Of a stretch of 64,000 nucleotides of DNA, positions 16,239 to 25,379 are shown in pieces. The position numbers were made by a program, and so were the translations under genes. The DNA comes from QHCE01 sp038260095 (GTDB taxonomy: Bacteria > Actinomycetota > Actinomycetes > Mycobacteriales > QHCE01): the NCBI GenBank assembly GCA_038260095.1, contig JBBSOC010000002.1, forward strand, positions 15,435 to 79,434, in the 5' to 3' direction. Every line of letters starts with the position of its first letter. Positions within the stretch are counted from its first letter, which is position 1. The notes below the pieces were generated by a model. That model saw nothing but the letters and a program-made list of their open reading frames with translations. It did no database searches and was not told the DNA's origin.

Positions 16239-17392
16239 CGCGGTTCCATTTCAACAGCGATGAAATCTTCCAGAGCCTGGATTCCTGGCGCTGGACGCCC
16301 ATCTCTGGCCCAAGCAGTGACGGCCCGCACTGTGCCAACGGAGTCCACGCACAACAGCGCGATCTCCTCCAGCACACGCAACCGACCGCGACGTCCCATA
16401 TGCAAAATGCATGGCAGGGATGCGGCAAGCTGAGAATGCACCGCATGTCGATCTAGGCCGCCTAGCGAGCCGAGGGCCTCTAGCCGTGCGGGCACATCGG
16501 CGGGACTATTAGCATGCATAGTTCCCGCACAGCCCGAGTGCCCGGTGTTTAGTGCGCACAGCAACTCAACCACTTCCGCGCCCCGGCATTCGCCAACTAC
16601 TATGCGATCAGGGCGCATCCGCAATGCTTGCCGCACTAGCTCACGCAACGAGACCGTCCCCGCACCGTCAGTGTTATGCCCGCGGGATTGCAGCGACACC
16701 ACGTGTGGGTGATGACATCGCAGCTCTTGAGAGTCTTCAACGACTACTACTCGTTCACATGTGGGCAGCTCACTAAGCAGGCTCGCCAGGAATGTCGTCT
16801 TTCCCGATGTCGTGCCACCCGTGACGAGAAATGCGCGCTTGGCGACAAGCAGCGCGCGCAGGATGCTCGCTGCACGAGACGGCAGGGCTCCCTGCTCCAC
16901 GAGCTCAGCGAGGGAGAACACCCGTGGACGGAATGTGCGCAGCGACACGCAAACGCCGTTGACCGCAATCGGCGCGATGACAACATGTAGTCGCGTGCCA
17001 TCTGGCAGGCGCGCATCTACCCAAGGCTTGGCCGCGTCAAGCCGCTGCCCGCAGGCCACAGCCAACCGCTGGGCCATGCACTGCAGCTGAGCCTCGCTTT
17101 GTTGCGGCAACACAACGCGTTGCAGCCCACCCCCACGATCAACCCAGGTACTTTGCGTGCCATTTATCAATACATCCGTGACATCGACGTCATCGAGCAG
17201 TGCATTGAGGGCCGCTAAACCAATCAGTTCGGTGCGCAGCGCCCGTGTCAGGTGATGCACCACCAAGTCGTTACCCGCGGTGTCACCGCAGATGGCGCGA
17301 GCGGCCGCGGTCACCCGATCATGTGTCAGCGGGGCGCCGGCATCAGTAAGCCAGCGACGCACCTGGGTTGCGAGACTGAGTTGCCCGGTCAC
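16235..17392 (-). CDS. tadA: TadA/CpaF-type pilus ATPase
   Basis: Hexameric secretion ATPase that powers assembly of the Flp pilus. The 385-residue protein has Walker A GGTTSGKTT near residue 190, an Asp/Glu box VVVEDSQEL, a Walker B type block (RPDRIVVGECRGAE) and a His box region (GHSGCAGTMHANSP). It overlaps both the gene before (Ssd-like) and the gene after (TadB-TadC) by four bases. This matches the position of Rv3659c. Confidence 0.9.
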   Translation of the reverse strand: MTGQLSLATQVRRWLTDAGAPLTHDRVTAAARAICGDTAGNDLVVHHLTRALRTELIGLAALNALLDDVDVTDVLINGTQSTWVDRGGGLQRVVLPQQSEAQLQCMAQRLAVACGQRLDAAKPWVDARLPDGTRLHVVIAPIAVNGVCVSLRTFRPRVFSLAELVEQGALPSRAASILRALLVAKRAFLVTGGTTSGKTTFLASLLSELPTCERVVVVEDSQELRCHHPHVVSLQSRGHNTDGAGTVSLRELVRQALRMRPDRIVVGECRGAEVVELLCALNTGHSGCAGTMHANSPADVPARLEALGSLGGLDRHAVHSQLAASLPCILHMGRRGRLRVLEEIALLCVDSVGTVRAVTAWARDGRPAPGIQALEDFIAVEMEPR

Positions 17393-18576
17393 TGGCAGAT
17401 CCCACTCGGCCCGCTGAGTAACTGCTCGAGCAGCGCTCTGCTGAGCGCGCTGAGCGCACCCCTTTTCCCGCTACCCGGAGCGACACCCTTTTCTACCGCC
17501 GCCGCCAAGGAAGGTTCCCATTGCATTGTTCCCAGTAGCGGTAGCTGTAGTGCCGCAGCCACCTCGGCTGAATTGATACCAGCTGGAGCGGGTGTACGCA
17601 CCACTATTCGCAGTTGCTCGCAATGTGGGCGAATCACCGAAATTACCCGGCTGGCTGCCGCTACGGCACGAACCTCTGCTGGGACGACAAGAACGACAAC
17701 GTCAGTAGCGTCCAGCGCTGCCTTGGCTGCCTCATCCGGAGCACGAGGCAGGTCCACGACTACCAGGTCACTACCGCGTCTGGCAATGTCGAGTAGCTGG
17801 CGGAGAGTGCGCGGAGCAATAGCAAGCTGCTCACCTCGATCCCATGAGAGCAGGGACAACTCACCTACTCGAGGTAGCGTGTCTATGACTTCGCCACTCA
17901 CCCCGCCGGTGGGAGTAGTGGATAGATCGGGCCAGCGCGCCCCCGCATAGCTTTCTCGTCCCAGTAAGAGATCCAGTCCGCCACCCAGCGGGTCTGCGTC
18001 TACCAGCATGGTTCGGCGCCCAGAGTGGGCTGCGGTGACCGCTAAAGCACTGGCCAGGACGCTTGCACCCGCGCCACCACGGCCGCCTACCACTCCGACC
18101 ACCACACCGGCCGGCCCGTGCGTCGCGCTGGCTAAACGCTCGCCTAGCCACGATGCGCCGGCTGGTAACTCGACTACGTGGTCAACGTCGAGCTCGGCGG
18201 CAAGCTGCCAGGTCGTCTCACCAGGCGGCGCTGAGCCGCGGGTAAGACTTGAAGCTGCGCTCAGCAGCACAACTCGGCCACGCCTCGGCGGGTGCATCCG
18301 GACGCACTGCGCTCCAGCTGCTTCATCTAGTACCACGAGTGACGCTTTTGACCACGCCCGCAGGGCGCCTGCCGCATCCGGGGCGAGCTCAGGTTCAACG
18401 CCCACGGAAGCGGCAATATGCAGTAGTTGGTCCAGTAGCACCGGGTCTGTTATCAAAAACAGCGGGCGCGGTGATGTTTCGAGCACGAAAACCTCTCCAG
18501 TGGTATCAGGGGCAAGCTCACCCTGACGCCGTGGAAACGGGTTTAGTTGATGCAGCGCAGATATGTGCAGCCGCAC
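17389..18576 (-). CDS. ssd: CpaE-like septum-site/pilus ATPase (Ssd-type)
   Basis: A MinD/ParA-like protein of 395 residues. The receiver-like N-terminal half (LFLITDPVLLDQLLHIAASVGVE) is followed by a deviant Walker A VVGGRGGAGAS (Lys replaced in the first position, as in CpaE/Ssd) and a Walker B LVVVDLP. In actinobacteria it opens the Tad operon (Rv3660c position) and is thought to place the pilus or affect septation. The true start may be the internal GTG in EVFVLETS (about 28 codons in), because the residues before it look non-conserved. Confidence 0.8.
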   Translation of the reverse strand: MRLHISALHQLNPFPRRQGELAPDTTGEVFVLETSPRPLFLITDPVLLDQLLHIAASVGVEPELAPDAAGALRAWSKASLVVLDEAAGAQCVRMHPPRRGRVVLLSAASSLTRGSAPPGETTWQLAAELDVDHVVELPAGASWLGERLASATHGPAGVVVGVVGGRGGAGASVLASALAVTAAHSGRRTMLVDADPLGGGLDLLLGRESYAGARWPDLSTTPTGGVSGEVIDTLPRVGELSLLSWDRGEQLAIAPRTLRQLLDIARRGSDLVVVDLPRAPDEAAKAALDATDVVVLVVPAEVRAVAAASRVISVIRPHCEQLRIVVRTPAPAGINSAEVAAALQLPLLGTMQWEPSLAAAVEKGVAPGSGKRGALSALSRALLEQLLSGPSGICQ

Positions 18577-18721
18577 TCAAGCTGTGGAAACTCGCTGCGG
18601 ATTCGTTGCTAAGAGTACCGAAGTGGCCGATTGCGGCGGCTCATCCGGAATCGATACACAAAAATCAATCGGGACAATCTTCGTACGCCCTCTTGTCCTC
18701 GCCTGATTAGAGCGGTAGAAC

Positions 18722-18924
18722 GTTAGATACGGAGATCTGATGGGCAGGTCAGCTGAACATCTGATCTCCGCGCATAGCCACCAGGAACCCACGCTCGGCC
18801 AGCCGCGGGAGGCATGTCGGAACGGAGCACCCAGGTGATCTGTTCTCGAGACGAAAAGGTGAGCGCTTGGTAACCTGATCTGGACTATGCATGACGGCGC
18901 CTCGCCAGAGGCGCCGTCTCTTTG
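18722..18924 (+). ncRNA. Candidate small RNA
   Basis: On the plus strand a possible promoter is followed by a 12-base-arm hairpin and, about 120 bases later, an 11-base-pair hairpin that ends in TCTTTG. The unit of about 200 bases has no coding potential that I can see. It resembles the layout of a stable RNA but matches no RNA family I can name; loops are not C-rich, so it does not look like the actinobacterial 6C RNA. Confidence 0.3.
18893..18918 (+). terminator. Terminator-like hairpin
   Basis: GACGGCGCCTC and GAGGCGCCGTC pair perfectly over 11 bases around a GCCA loop, followed by TCTTTG on the plus strand. The direction is favoured by the T-rich tail on the plus strand. Confidence 0.65.
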
Positions 18925-19298
18925 TATACACGGATCTTTGTCAACACTGGAGCCAAGCAATGTACTTAAATTCACCGCTGCGCCATGCAGCGATTAGAGG
19001 CCGCGCGGATAAGACCAGGCTCATGTCAGACGAAAATTAACGAAAGCGGAACCTTCTGCGCCGTCAAGCAGCTAGACTGGTCCGGCTAACCTCTCAGGTG
19101 GATCGGCCGCACGTATTCGAGCTCGCTACATCCACTGGGCTTACCCGGTGTGCATGCTCAGCAGCAGGATGTAGGCAGCCTGCACCGAGAAAATCGTCAC
19201 CAAGTCATATTTAACCCGAGCCTAGTCATCCTAGACCGTCACGATTCGAACGCATAAACCTTAATTATGCGCTGCCACTAACGAAAGGACCTGGCGCG

Positions 19299-19985
19299 TT
19301 GAGTTCCCACGATGTTCCGTTTGGCGCCGAAACAGCCGTCCCGGAGTCGGCCCCTCCCTCCAATGCGCCACCAGTAGCTAAGGCCGTGATATCCCCACAG
19401 TTGCACGCTGGATCAATGCCAACGAACCCGCGCTTCAACGTCTCAGACGCACTCACTGTCGGCGGGGGGCTGATGGTGCTGCTATTTTCCTTCTTTCCTT
19501 TCGTCTCCTACAGTGATTCACTGCGGGGCCCCATTGAGCGCAGCGGGTACGACACGTGGTTTAACGCATGGCAGGCTCAAACGTTTATGGCGCCACTCAC
19601 GTGGTTCGTCGTTCTAGGAGCCGTAACAGCCAGTGGGTTGAGTGCAGCTGGCTACCTGACAGGGCATCAGCTGAAGCTATTGCGTTTTTCAGCGCCACAG
19701 CTACAAGTGATGTGCTCGGCGTTCGCCTTTCTAGTATTGCTAGGGTATGCGACTTCATCTAGATCAGTAGTCTTTGGCAGTGATTACGCCCGCTATCTTG
19801 GAGACGCTACATTCGCGCATGGAATCAACTTCTCCGCCGGTGGGTACCTCATGCTTACCTTCGCGCTAGTAACGGTGGTGGGCGCGCTACTCACGCTTTA
19901 CAACGTGGGTCCTGCCTTGTTACCGCGACCGAAGCTTACTGACGCCAAGCCCGTAGATACCCAGACACCAAGTCCGCTTGGCTAG
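19299..19985 (+). CDS. Four-helix membrane protein, unknown
   Basis: A 228-residue protein starting at TTG 19299 behind GAAAGGA. The first 55 residues are polar and Pro/Ala-rich. Four hydrophobic segments follow: GGGLMVLLFSFFPFV, LTWFVVLGAVTASGLSAAGYL, LQVMCSAFAFLVLLGYA and YLMLTFALVTVVGALLTLY. The tail is polar. No catalytic motif is visible and I do not recognise the family. It stands alone between a possible RNA gene and a strong terminator at 20009-20052. Confidence 0.7.
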   Translation: MSSHDVPFGAETAVPESAPPSNAPPVAKAVISPQLHAGSMPTNPRFNVSDALTVGGGLMVLLFSFFPFVSYSDSLRGPIERSGYDTWFNAWQAQTFMAPLTWFVVLGAVTASGLSAAGYLTGHQLKLLRFSAPQLQVMCSAFAFLVLLGYATSSRSVVFGSDYARYLGDATFAHGINFSAGGYLMLTFALVTVVGALLTLYNVGPALLPRPKLTDAKPVDTQTPSPLG

Positions 19986-20008
19986 GCAGATGGTTACCTA
20001 CCATCACC

Positions 20009-20052
20009 GCCTCTCAGCTCACCTCGGGCGAGCGCGCGGTGAGCTGAGAGGC
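20009..20052 (+). terminator. Long perfect hairpin after membrane-protein gene
   Basis: A 15-base arm (20009-20023) pairs perfectly with 20038-20052 around a 14-base loop. It begins 24 bases after the stop of the 19299 gene. No T-tract follows, as is common for actinobacterial terminators. Confidence 0.8.
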
Positions 20053-20126
20053 AAACAAGATAAACGTAGTCTTATCTGTACCAGCTCATCCTGTCCTGCC
20101 TCGCTAATGTCGTCTCCGCGGCCAAC

Positions 20127-21047
20127 GTGAAAGCTCCAACCAATATCAAGGCGCTACTGGTACCGGGACCTTGGTCTCACCGCTTCATCAGTGCCAACGG
20201 TAACCGTTTCCACCTTGCTGAATGTGGGAGCGGGAAGCTAGTGCTGTTTCTGCATGGTTTCCCTGATTACTGGTGGACTTGGCGAGAGCAGCTTCCAGTT
20301 TTCGCCGCAGCTGGATACCACGCAGTAGCCATGGACCTTCGGGGTTATGGGGCTTCAGACAAACCGCCCCGTGGGTATGACGCCTACACCCTCGCAGCCG
20401 ATGTGGCAGGCGTGATCCGAGCGTTAGGGCAGCGCGACGCAATACTCGTCGGGCACGACTGGGGTGGGCTACTGGGGTGGAGTGCGGCCGCGTTCCACCC
20501 ACGTCTGGTCAGTAAGCTGGCCGTGATTGCGGCTGCCCATCCGCTACTGATACGTCGAGCGATGCTCGCCGACCATAAGCAACGCAGCGCACTGGCCCAC
20601 ATGTTTGCGTTCCAGCTTCCGCGTTTTGAATATGTGCTCACTCGCAACAATGGTGCCTACGTCAACGCGCTGGTTCACAGGTGGGCCGGACCCCAATGGC
20701 GCACGACGAGCGCATGCGCCGAACACGCCGCCGCGTGTGTAGTGGGCATGCGCACCAATCACGTGGCATTCTGCGCGCTGGAGTACTACCGTTGGGCGGT
20801 TCGTTCGTTGACTCGGCGGAGCGGGTGGCGGTATGCCGCTCTTATGAACCAGCACATTCCTCAGTCGGTACTGCAGTTACATGGCAACGTCGACAGCTGC
20901 ATTCTGCCTAGCACAGTGGCGGGAGCAGCGCGATACGTTCGAAATGAATACAACTATCAAGAGCTAAGTGGAGTGGGGCATTTCCCTCACTTAGAGGACC
21001 CCAGCCGTACAAATCGGGCGCTGCTTTCCTGGGCTGCGACACCGTAG
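20127..21047 (+). CDS. Alpha/beta hydrolase, epoxide-hydrolase-like
   Basis: A 306-residue alpha/beta hydrolase. LFLHGFPDYWWTW forms the oxyanion region. The nucleophile is Asp in VGHDWGGLLG (about residue 110), as in epoxide hydrolases and haloalkane dehalogenases rather than esterases. The catalytic His lies in SGVGHFPHLEDP near the end. The gene is divergent from the serine protease next to it, as ephE (Rv3670) is from Rv3671c in M. tuberculosis, so it is probably the EphE counterpart. The start is GTG at 20127. Substrate is unknown. Confidence 0.8.
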   Translation: MKAPTNIKALLVPGPWSHRFISANGNRFHLAECGSGKLVLFLHGFPDYWWTWREQLPVFAAAGYHAVAMDLRGYGASDKPPRGYDAYTLAADVAGVIRALGQRDAILVGHDWGGLLGWSAAAFHPRLVSKLAVIAAAHPLLIRRAMLADHKQRSALAHMFAFQLPRFEYVLTRNNGAYVNALVHRWAGPQWRTTSACAEHAAACVVGMRTNHVAFCALEYYRWAVRSLTRRSGWRYAALMNQHIPQSVLQLHGNVDSCILPSTVAGAARYVRNEYNYQELSGVGHFPHLEDPSRTNRALLSWAATP

Positions 21048-21105
21048 ACTTGCAGGCAGACAGCATTTCGCCGGCCGTACCGCCTTTGATCGCGGCACGC
21101 GACGA

Positions 21106-22299
21106 CTAATCACAGCCTTGGGTACCCACCTCACGGGTAGCGCTGCGACCAGCATCAGCAACTGGCGCTGCTTCGCGCATGCTCAGCGCATAACCGGTAC
21201 TGGGATCGTCGACTGCCGCCGCGAAAATGACTCCGATAGCCGAGCCATCGGGTGAGAGCAGGGGGCCGCCCGAGTTCCCTGGCCGCACCGTGCTTCGGAT
21301 CGAATAGATCTCTCGAGTTACCTGGTCACCGTAAATATCTGGGCCCCGTAGGTCGCGGTGCCCTCGAACCCGAGCAGCGACCACAGTGTATGGGTTATCG
21401 AGTGGGAAACCAATCACAATAGCGTCCGCGCCAGCAGCGACGAGACCATGCGAACTAATTGTCGGCGCAGTTAAACCCGGCGCGTACAGCACGGCAAGGT
21501 CGCGGTGCGGGTCGTAGCTCACCACACGGGCCGAATAGCGCCTACCCAGCAGCTCAACCCGAACGCTATCGGTACCGGCGACTACGTGAGCGTTGGTGAG
21601 GATGTGGTTAGGCGCGTAAACGAAACCCGTGCCCGAGAGCTGACGATCGCAGCTAGGCGCCTGGCCAACCACTTTCACCACTGAACGACGCGCCTGCCGT
21701 GCTACCGCGGACTGCGCCAATGCCGGATCTGGTGAGGCAATGGGCGGAACGTCGCTGGGGGCGAGCCCGTCGAAAATCTCGGGGAAATCTTGTTGGCGCA
21801 CGGCGTCGCTGAACGAGCTGTAGGCCTTGCGCAGACCGTCGGGCATAGCCGAGTCGACAACCGACAGCACCCTTGAGTTGCGAATTTGAGCTGCCAGCCA
21901 CGGTTCGGGTACGGAGGCCAGCGGCGCGGCAAGCATCCACGCCACAAGCAACATGGTGAGCGCCGACACCACCGAACCGCCAGAGCTGTCCAGCGTTTGC
22001 AGCTGGGGGTGTTTGAGTCGTTCTCGGATTCGTGAACCAAGTGCCAGCGCTAAGCTCTGTCCGACCACCGCAATACCGAAAGCCACCAGTAGTGCCACAA
22101 AAAGCCGCGTCGACGATGTCGCGAATCGATTAGCGACAATAGGCGCAAGCTGTAGACCTACCAACGCGCCTCCGAGGAATCCGATGAAGGAAAGCGCGCC
22201 GACGACAAAACCTTGCCGGTACCCCATCACGCCGAATGCCACCGCGGCAGCCAACAGCATGATGTCCATCAAGTCAAAGCTAAACAAGTCGCCGTTCAT
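21106..22299 (-). CDS. marP: Membrane serine protease, MarP type
   Basis: The 397-residue protein has an N-terminal CvpA-type domain with four membrane helices (residues about 10-125). A trypsin-like domain outside the cell follows, with the triad His in TNAHVVAG, Asp in HRDLAVL and Ser in RPGNSGGPL. Cys in APSCDRQ and the last Cys may form the redox-controlled disulfide known for the family. In M. tuberculosis this protease (Rv3671c) is needed for survival at low pH. It follows a thioredoxin-like lipoprotein and nth on the same strand. The Nudix gene that lies between them in mycobacteria is absent. Confidence 0.9.
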   Translation of the reverse strand: MNGDLFSFDLMDIMLLAAAVAFGVMGYRQGFVVGALSFIGFLGGALVGLQLAPIVANRFATSSTRLFVALLVAFGIAVVGQSLALALGSRIRERLKHPQLQTLDSSGGSVVSALTMLLVAWMLAAPLASVPEPWLAAQIRNSRVLSVVDSAMPDGLRKAYSSFSDAVRQQDFPEIFDGLAPSDVPPIASPDPALAQSAVARQARRSVVKVVGQAPSCDRQLSGTGFVYAPNHILTNAHVVAGTDSVRVELLGRRYSARVVSYDPHRDLAVLYAPGLTAPTISSHGLVAAGADAIVIGFPLDNPYTVVAARVRGHRDLRGPDIYGDQVTREIYSIRSTVRPGNSGGPLLSPDGSAIGVIFAAAVDDPSTGYALSMREAAPVADAGRSATREVGTQGCD

Positions 22300-22304
22300 A
22301 ACCG

Positions 22305-22898
22305 CTATCGTTCCCTATCCATGGTGACGTCAAGATAGCGCCCGATGGCTTCGCGCAGACTGGTTTCGGTGAAAATCGGACCGGAGTACACCTTGCGCAA
22401 CCCTCCTGCTCTGTCGACGAATAACGTCACTGGTAGTGCGCTTACACCAAGCGCACGACGAAGCTGCCCGGAGTGGTCATACAGGTTCGGAAAGCCCATG
22501 CCCAGCTCTGCGGCTGATTCTCGGGCACGGGTGGCGGAATCTTCGGTCACCACGCCCATCACCTGTAGTGAGCCAGCCGCACTTGCGTTAACGTTCACGA
22601 ACGCTGGAAGCTCCTTGCCGCAGGGGGGGCACCACGAGCCCCATAAATTAAGCACCATTGGTTTGCCGATGCTTGAGCGCAACGCAAAGCGACGCCCACT
22701 ACCGTCCATGCACGGCAGCGATAGCTTCGGTAGCGGATTAGGTTCGGTGGAGATTGATGTGGTCGACGTGGTGGGGCAGGCGGCAAAGCCTGTCAGAGAC
22801 TGCCGTGCGGCTTCTGGTCGGTCAGCCTCGGCGGTGCAACCGGCTACCAAGGCTAGCGTTATCGCGACAGCCAAGACGGCCGCGCGAAAATGACTCAC
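22305..22898 (-). CDS. TlpA-like thioredoxin lipoprotein
   Basis: A 197-residue exported lipoprotein. Signal LAVAITLALVAGC has lipid attachment at Cys21. The thioredoxin fold has the active site WCPPC near residue 88 after PMVLNLWGSWC. It would reduce or exchange disulfides outside the membrane (Rv3673c position). It overlaps nth by four bases and is followed after five bases by marP, so the three form an operon. Its redox role could bear on the disulfide of the MarP protease. Confidence 0.88.
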   Translation of the reverse strand: MSHFRAAVLAVAITLALVAGCTAEADRPEAARQSLTGFAACPTTSTTSISTEPNPLPKLSLPCMDGSGRRFALRSSIGKPMVLNLWGSWCPPCGKELPAFVNVNASAAGSLQVMGVVTEDSATRARESAAELGMGFPNLYDHSGQLRRALGVSALPVTLFVDRAGGLRKVYSGPIFTETSLREAIGRYLDVTMDRER

Positions 22899-23701
22899 CG
22901 CGTTACGGCTTTCTGAGCTCGCCCTACAACGGGGTTGCCCGCAACGTCGTCGAGTTCAGCCAATACAGCGAGCTCAGCGACCCGATTTCCTCGAAGTAGC
23001 GCCCGTGCCTCCAAGGGATCGGTGGGACCCGTTCCGTAGGAGGGGCAGTACCGCGCCAGCGCGCAAGCGCCGCAAGCCGGCTTACGCGCATGACAGATCC
23101 GACGGCCGTGAAAGATCGCACGGTGTGAAAAAAGCGTCCATTCCGACTCCGGTAGCAACGCTCCGACGGCGTGCTCAATCTTGACTGGATCGTCATGGCG
23201 GGTCCAGCGCCATCGACGTACCAATCGGGACACGTGAGTATCAACCGTGATGCCGGGCGTGTCAAACGCGTTACCCAAAACGACGTTAGCTGTCTTGCGG
23301 CCCACTCCAGGTAGTTGCACCAGCTCAGCCATGGTGCGCGGCAACTCACCATGGTGGCGCTCAACAAGCGCCTGGCCAAGCCCGATCAGCGAGCTGGCCT
23401 TGTTGCGAAAGAACCCAGTTGAACGGATCAGCTCCTCTAATTCCGCGCGCGCAGCGCTGGCATATGCCAGCGCATCCGGATAGCGGGCAAACAAGGTTGG
23501 AGTGACCGCGTTGACCCGAACGTCTGTACATTGCGCTGAAAGAATGGTCGCTACTGTCAGCTCCAGTGGAGTGGAGAACGCTAGTTCGCAGTGCGCATCA
23601 GGATGGAGGCGAGCAAGCTCTGCGTTTATGTCATGTGCCCGTTGGACCAGCGTTGGAGTAGGTCGCAAGCGGCGTGGGCCAGTTGCTCGCGCAGCAATCA
23701 C
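22895..23701 (-). CDS. nth: Endonuclease III
   Basis: DNA glycosylase/AP lyase that removes oxidised pyrimidines. The 268-residue protein has the helix-hairpin-helix LPGVGRKTANVVL with the catalytic Lys, the catalytic Asp in TVDTHVSRL, and a [4Fe-4S] cluster site C-x6-C-x2-C-x5-C at about residues 201-217. The first 20 residues are probably variable, so a start a few codons later is possible. It is divergent from crp, as in mycobacteria. Confidence 0.93.
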   Translation of the reverse strand: MIAARATGPRRLRPTPTLVQRAHDINAELARLHPDAHCELAFSTPLELTVATILSAQCTDVRVNAVTPTLFARYPDALAYASAARAELEELIRSTGFFRNKASSLIGLGQALVERHHGELPRTMAELVQLPGVGRKTANVVLGNAFDTPGITVDTHVSRLVRRWRWTRHDDPVKIEHAVGALLPESEWTLFSHRAIFHGRRICHARKPACGACALARYCPSYGTGPTDPLEARALLRGNRVAELAVLAELDDVAGNPVVGRAQKAVTR

Positions 23702-23885
23702 TCGATCAGTTTAGAGGGCCAGCTGTCGACATCACCGGGCCGCGTCGGGCGAAAGCGTACTGAGTAGCGGTAAGTTAACGCTGCATAAGAGAGACTGGCT
23801 GGCGTGGGCCATCAAAAGCACCCCTGGTCAGGGGCGCCAATTGGCGAAAGCTCTCAATCTTGGTGTTGACGAAAGGTGTTCAGTG

Positions 23886-24560
23886 ATGGACGAGGTACTT
23901 GCTCGGTGTGGTCTATTTCAGGGCATTGCCGAGGCTGACGCGGAGGAACTTGCCAAACAGCTGGAGTTCATTGAGGTCAGCAAAGGCCACGCGATCTTCA
24001 CTCAAGGCGAGTTTGGAGACAGCTTATTCATTGTGCTGCGCGGAAAAGTGAAGGTAGGGCGTCGAACACCAGACGGTCGCGAAAACCTGCTAGCCGTGGT
24101 AGGGCCTTCCGACATTTGCGGCGAACTATCGGTATTCGACCCAGGCCCGCGCACTGCCAACGCCATCGCGCTTACCGACTGTCGGTTGGGCCGGTTGCGA
24201 CAGGATGCGCTGCGCCCTTGGGCTGCCGCGCGACCGCAGATCACCGAACAGCTGCTTCGAGTTCTGGCCAGGCGACTGCGACGCACTAACGACATGCTTG
24301 CCGACTTGATCTTCACCGACGTGCCTGGACGAGTGGCCAAGCATTTACTTCTCCTGGCCAAGCGCTTCGGTGCCCGAGAGGGAATCGCGCTACGCGTTAC
24401 TCACGACCTGACCCAGGAAGAACTCGCGCAGCTGGTTGGTGCTTCGCGTGAAACCGTGAATAAAGCCCTAGCGGATTTCGCATCGCGCGGTTGGCTTCGA
24501 CTAGAAGGCAAGAGTGTAGTCATCCTGGATCCAGAGCGACTAGCCCGCCGGTCCCGCTAA
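23886..24560 (+). CDS. crp: Crp-type cAMP receptor regulator
   Basis: Global regulator of the CRP/FNR family, about 224 residues from the ATG. The cyclic-nucleotide domain has GKVKVGRRTPDGRENLLAV and the cAMP contact region GELSVFDPGPRTANA. The C-terminal helix-turn-helix is LTQEELAQLVGASRETVNKAL. It is close to M. tuberculosis Crp (Rv3676). The ATG at 23886 (or GTG at 23883) is chosen over upstream codons because AAAGGTG stands just ahead and the length fits. It is divergent from nth with about 180 bases between. Confidence 0.93.
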   Translation: MDEVLARCGLFQGIAEADAEELAKQLEFIEVSKGHAIFTQGEFGDSLFIVLRGKVKVGRRTPDGRENLLAVVGPSDICGELSVFDPGPRTANAIALTDCRLGRLRQDALRPWAAARPQITEQLLRVLARRLRRTNDMLADLIFTDVPGRVAKHLLLLAKRFGAREGIALRVTHDLTQEELAQLVGASRETVNKALADFASRGWLRLEGKSVVILDPERLARRSR

Positions 24561-24688
24561 TATCGTTCGCCAATAGGTCCCTGCCGGCGTTCTCGACTCC
24601 TTGCGTACCCATTCCGCTTCGCTCCATTGTCGTACGCGGCGTCGTCTGCGGCCTTGGCAGATGCCCTCTTGGCGAACGATTTTATTAG
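24557..24688. repeat. Inverted repeat between convergent genes
   Basis: The arm at 24557-24573 (reading CTAATATCGTTCGCCAA) recurs inverted at 24669-24688 (TTGGCGAACGAT...TTATTAG) with about 95 bases between. The left arm includes the crp stop codon and the right arm ends just before the ridA stop. The loop is unstructured by eye. It may act as a two-way terminator or be a short mobile remnant. Confidence 0.5.
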
Positions 24689-24693
24689 CTGGC

Positions 24694-25149
24694 TTATACC
24701 TCGACGATCATCTCTATTTCGACTGGAACGCCTAACGGCAGCTCCGCTACGCCAACGGCGCTACGCGCGTGACGACCAGCCTCACCAAATACTTCACCCA
24801 GCAGTTCGCTTGCCCCATTGATCACCATCGGCTGCTCGGTAAAACCAGGCGCAGAAGCAACGAATCCAACAACCTTTACGACTTTGCGCACGTGATCGAT
24901 ACCAACAAGACTGTCAATAGCAGCCAGCGCATTGAGTGCGCACTGCTTTGCCAGCGCGACGCCCTGAGCTACGGAGATTTGCGCTCCTAACTTCCCGGTC
25001 GCCAGCACAACGCCATCAGCCATAGGTATTTGCCCCGACACGTACACATAGTTTCCGGTACGCACGGCCGGAGCGTAAGCCGCCACTGGCGACACTACCG
25101 GAGGCAGCGTGATGTTTCGTTCGGCAAGTCGTACAGAAGGCAAGCTCAC
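24694..25149 (-). CDS. RidA family protein
   Basis: A 151-residue protein of the RidA/YjgF family, which removes reactive enamine/imine intermediates. Features are YVYVSGQIPMADG, QCALNALAAIDS and RSAVGVAELPLGVPVEIEMIVEV, the last with the conserved Arg that contacts the substrate carboxylate. The start is GTG at 25149, which overlaps the stop of the upstream DUF4177-type gene by a few bases (GTGA). The position matches Rv3678c. Confidence 0.85.
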   Translation of the reverse strand: MSLPSVRLAERNITLPPVVSPVAAYAPAVRTGNYVYVSGQIPMADGVVLATGKLGAQISVAQGVALAKQCALNALAAIDSLVGIDHVRKVVKVVGFVASAPGFTEQPMVINGASELLGEVFGEAGRHARSAVGVAELPLGVPVEIEMIVEV

Positions 25150-25319
25150 GAGTGGTCCTTGGGTCGTTTGAGGTAAGCAACGAGTTGATCCGCTGAAGGG
25201 CCCGGTACTACTGTCACCAGCTCCCAGCCGTCTTGTCCCCAGGTGTCGAGAATGTGTTTCGTGGCATGAATGAGCAGGGGGACCGTGACATATTCCCATT
25301 GTGTTACTGATGTCTGCAT
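25146..25319 (-). CDS. DUF4177-type small protein
   Basis: A 57-residue protein, MQTSVTQWEYVTVPLLIHATKHILDTWGQDGWELVTVV..., with the WEYxTVPL and DGWELVTV blocks of DUF4177. It matches the small gene before RidA in mycobacteria (Rv3678A). It overlaps ridA and is probably cotranslated. Function unknown. Confidence 0.75.
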   Translation of the reverse strand: MQTSVTQWEYVTVPLLIHATKHILDTWGQDGWELVTVVPGPSADQLVAYLKRPKDHS

Positions 25320-25379
25320 ATCTAAACCATACCGTTGGCTCGAGTGCATGTACGTGAGAGCTGTGCTGAACTAGCACGG

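Larger units (their letters stand above)
18577..19298. other. Intergenic stretch with candidate RNA
   Basis: No protein gene can be supported here. The reading frames present have no recognisable composition or ribosome site. The stretch holds a hairpin with 12-base arms (18731-18742 and 18758-18769, one mismatch), a strong terminator-like hairpin at 18893-18918, and a possible promoter (TTGTCC, 17 bases, TAGAAC at 18693-18721) in front of both. Confidence 0.5.

Noticed and set aside
18577..18975. Minus-strand open frame of 132 codons upstream of ssd
   Set aside because: Runs through the two hairpins, has no family resemblance and no ribosome site.
23800..23850. CCCCTGGTCAGGGG palindrome upstream of crp as an operator
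   Set aside because: Short, GC-rich and unlike the TGTGA-N6-TCACA type of Crp site.
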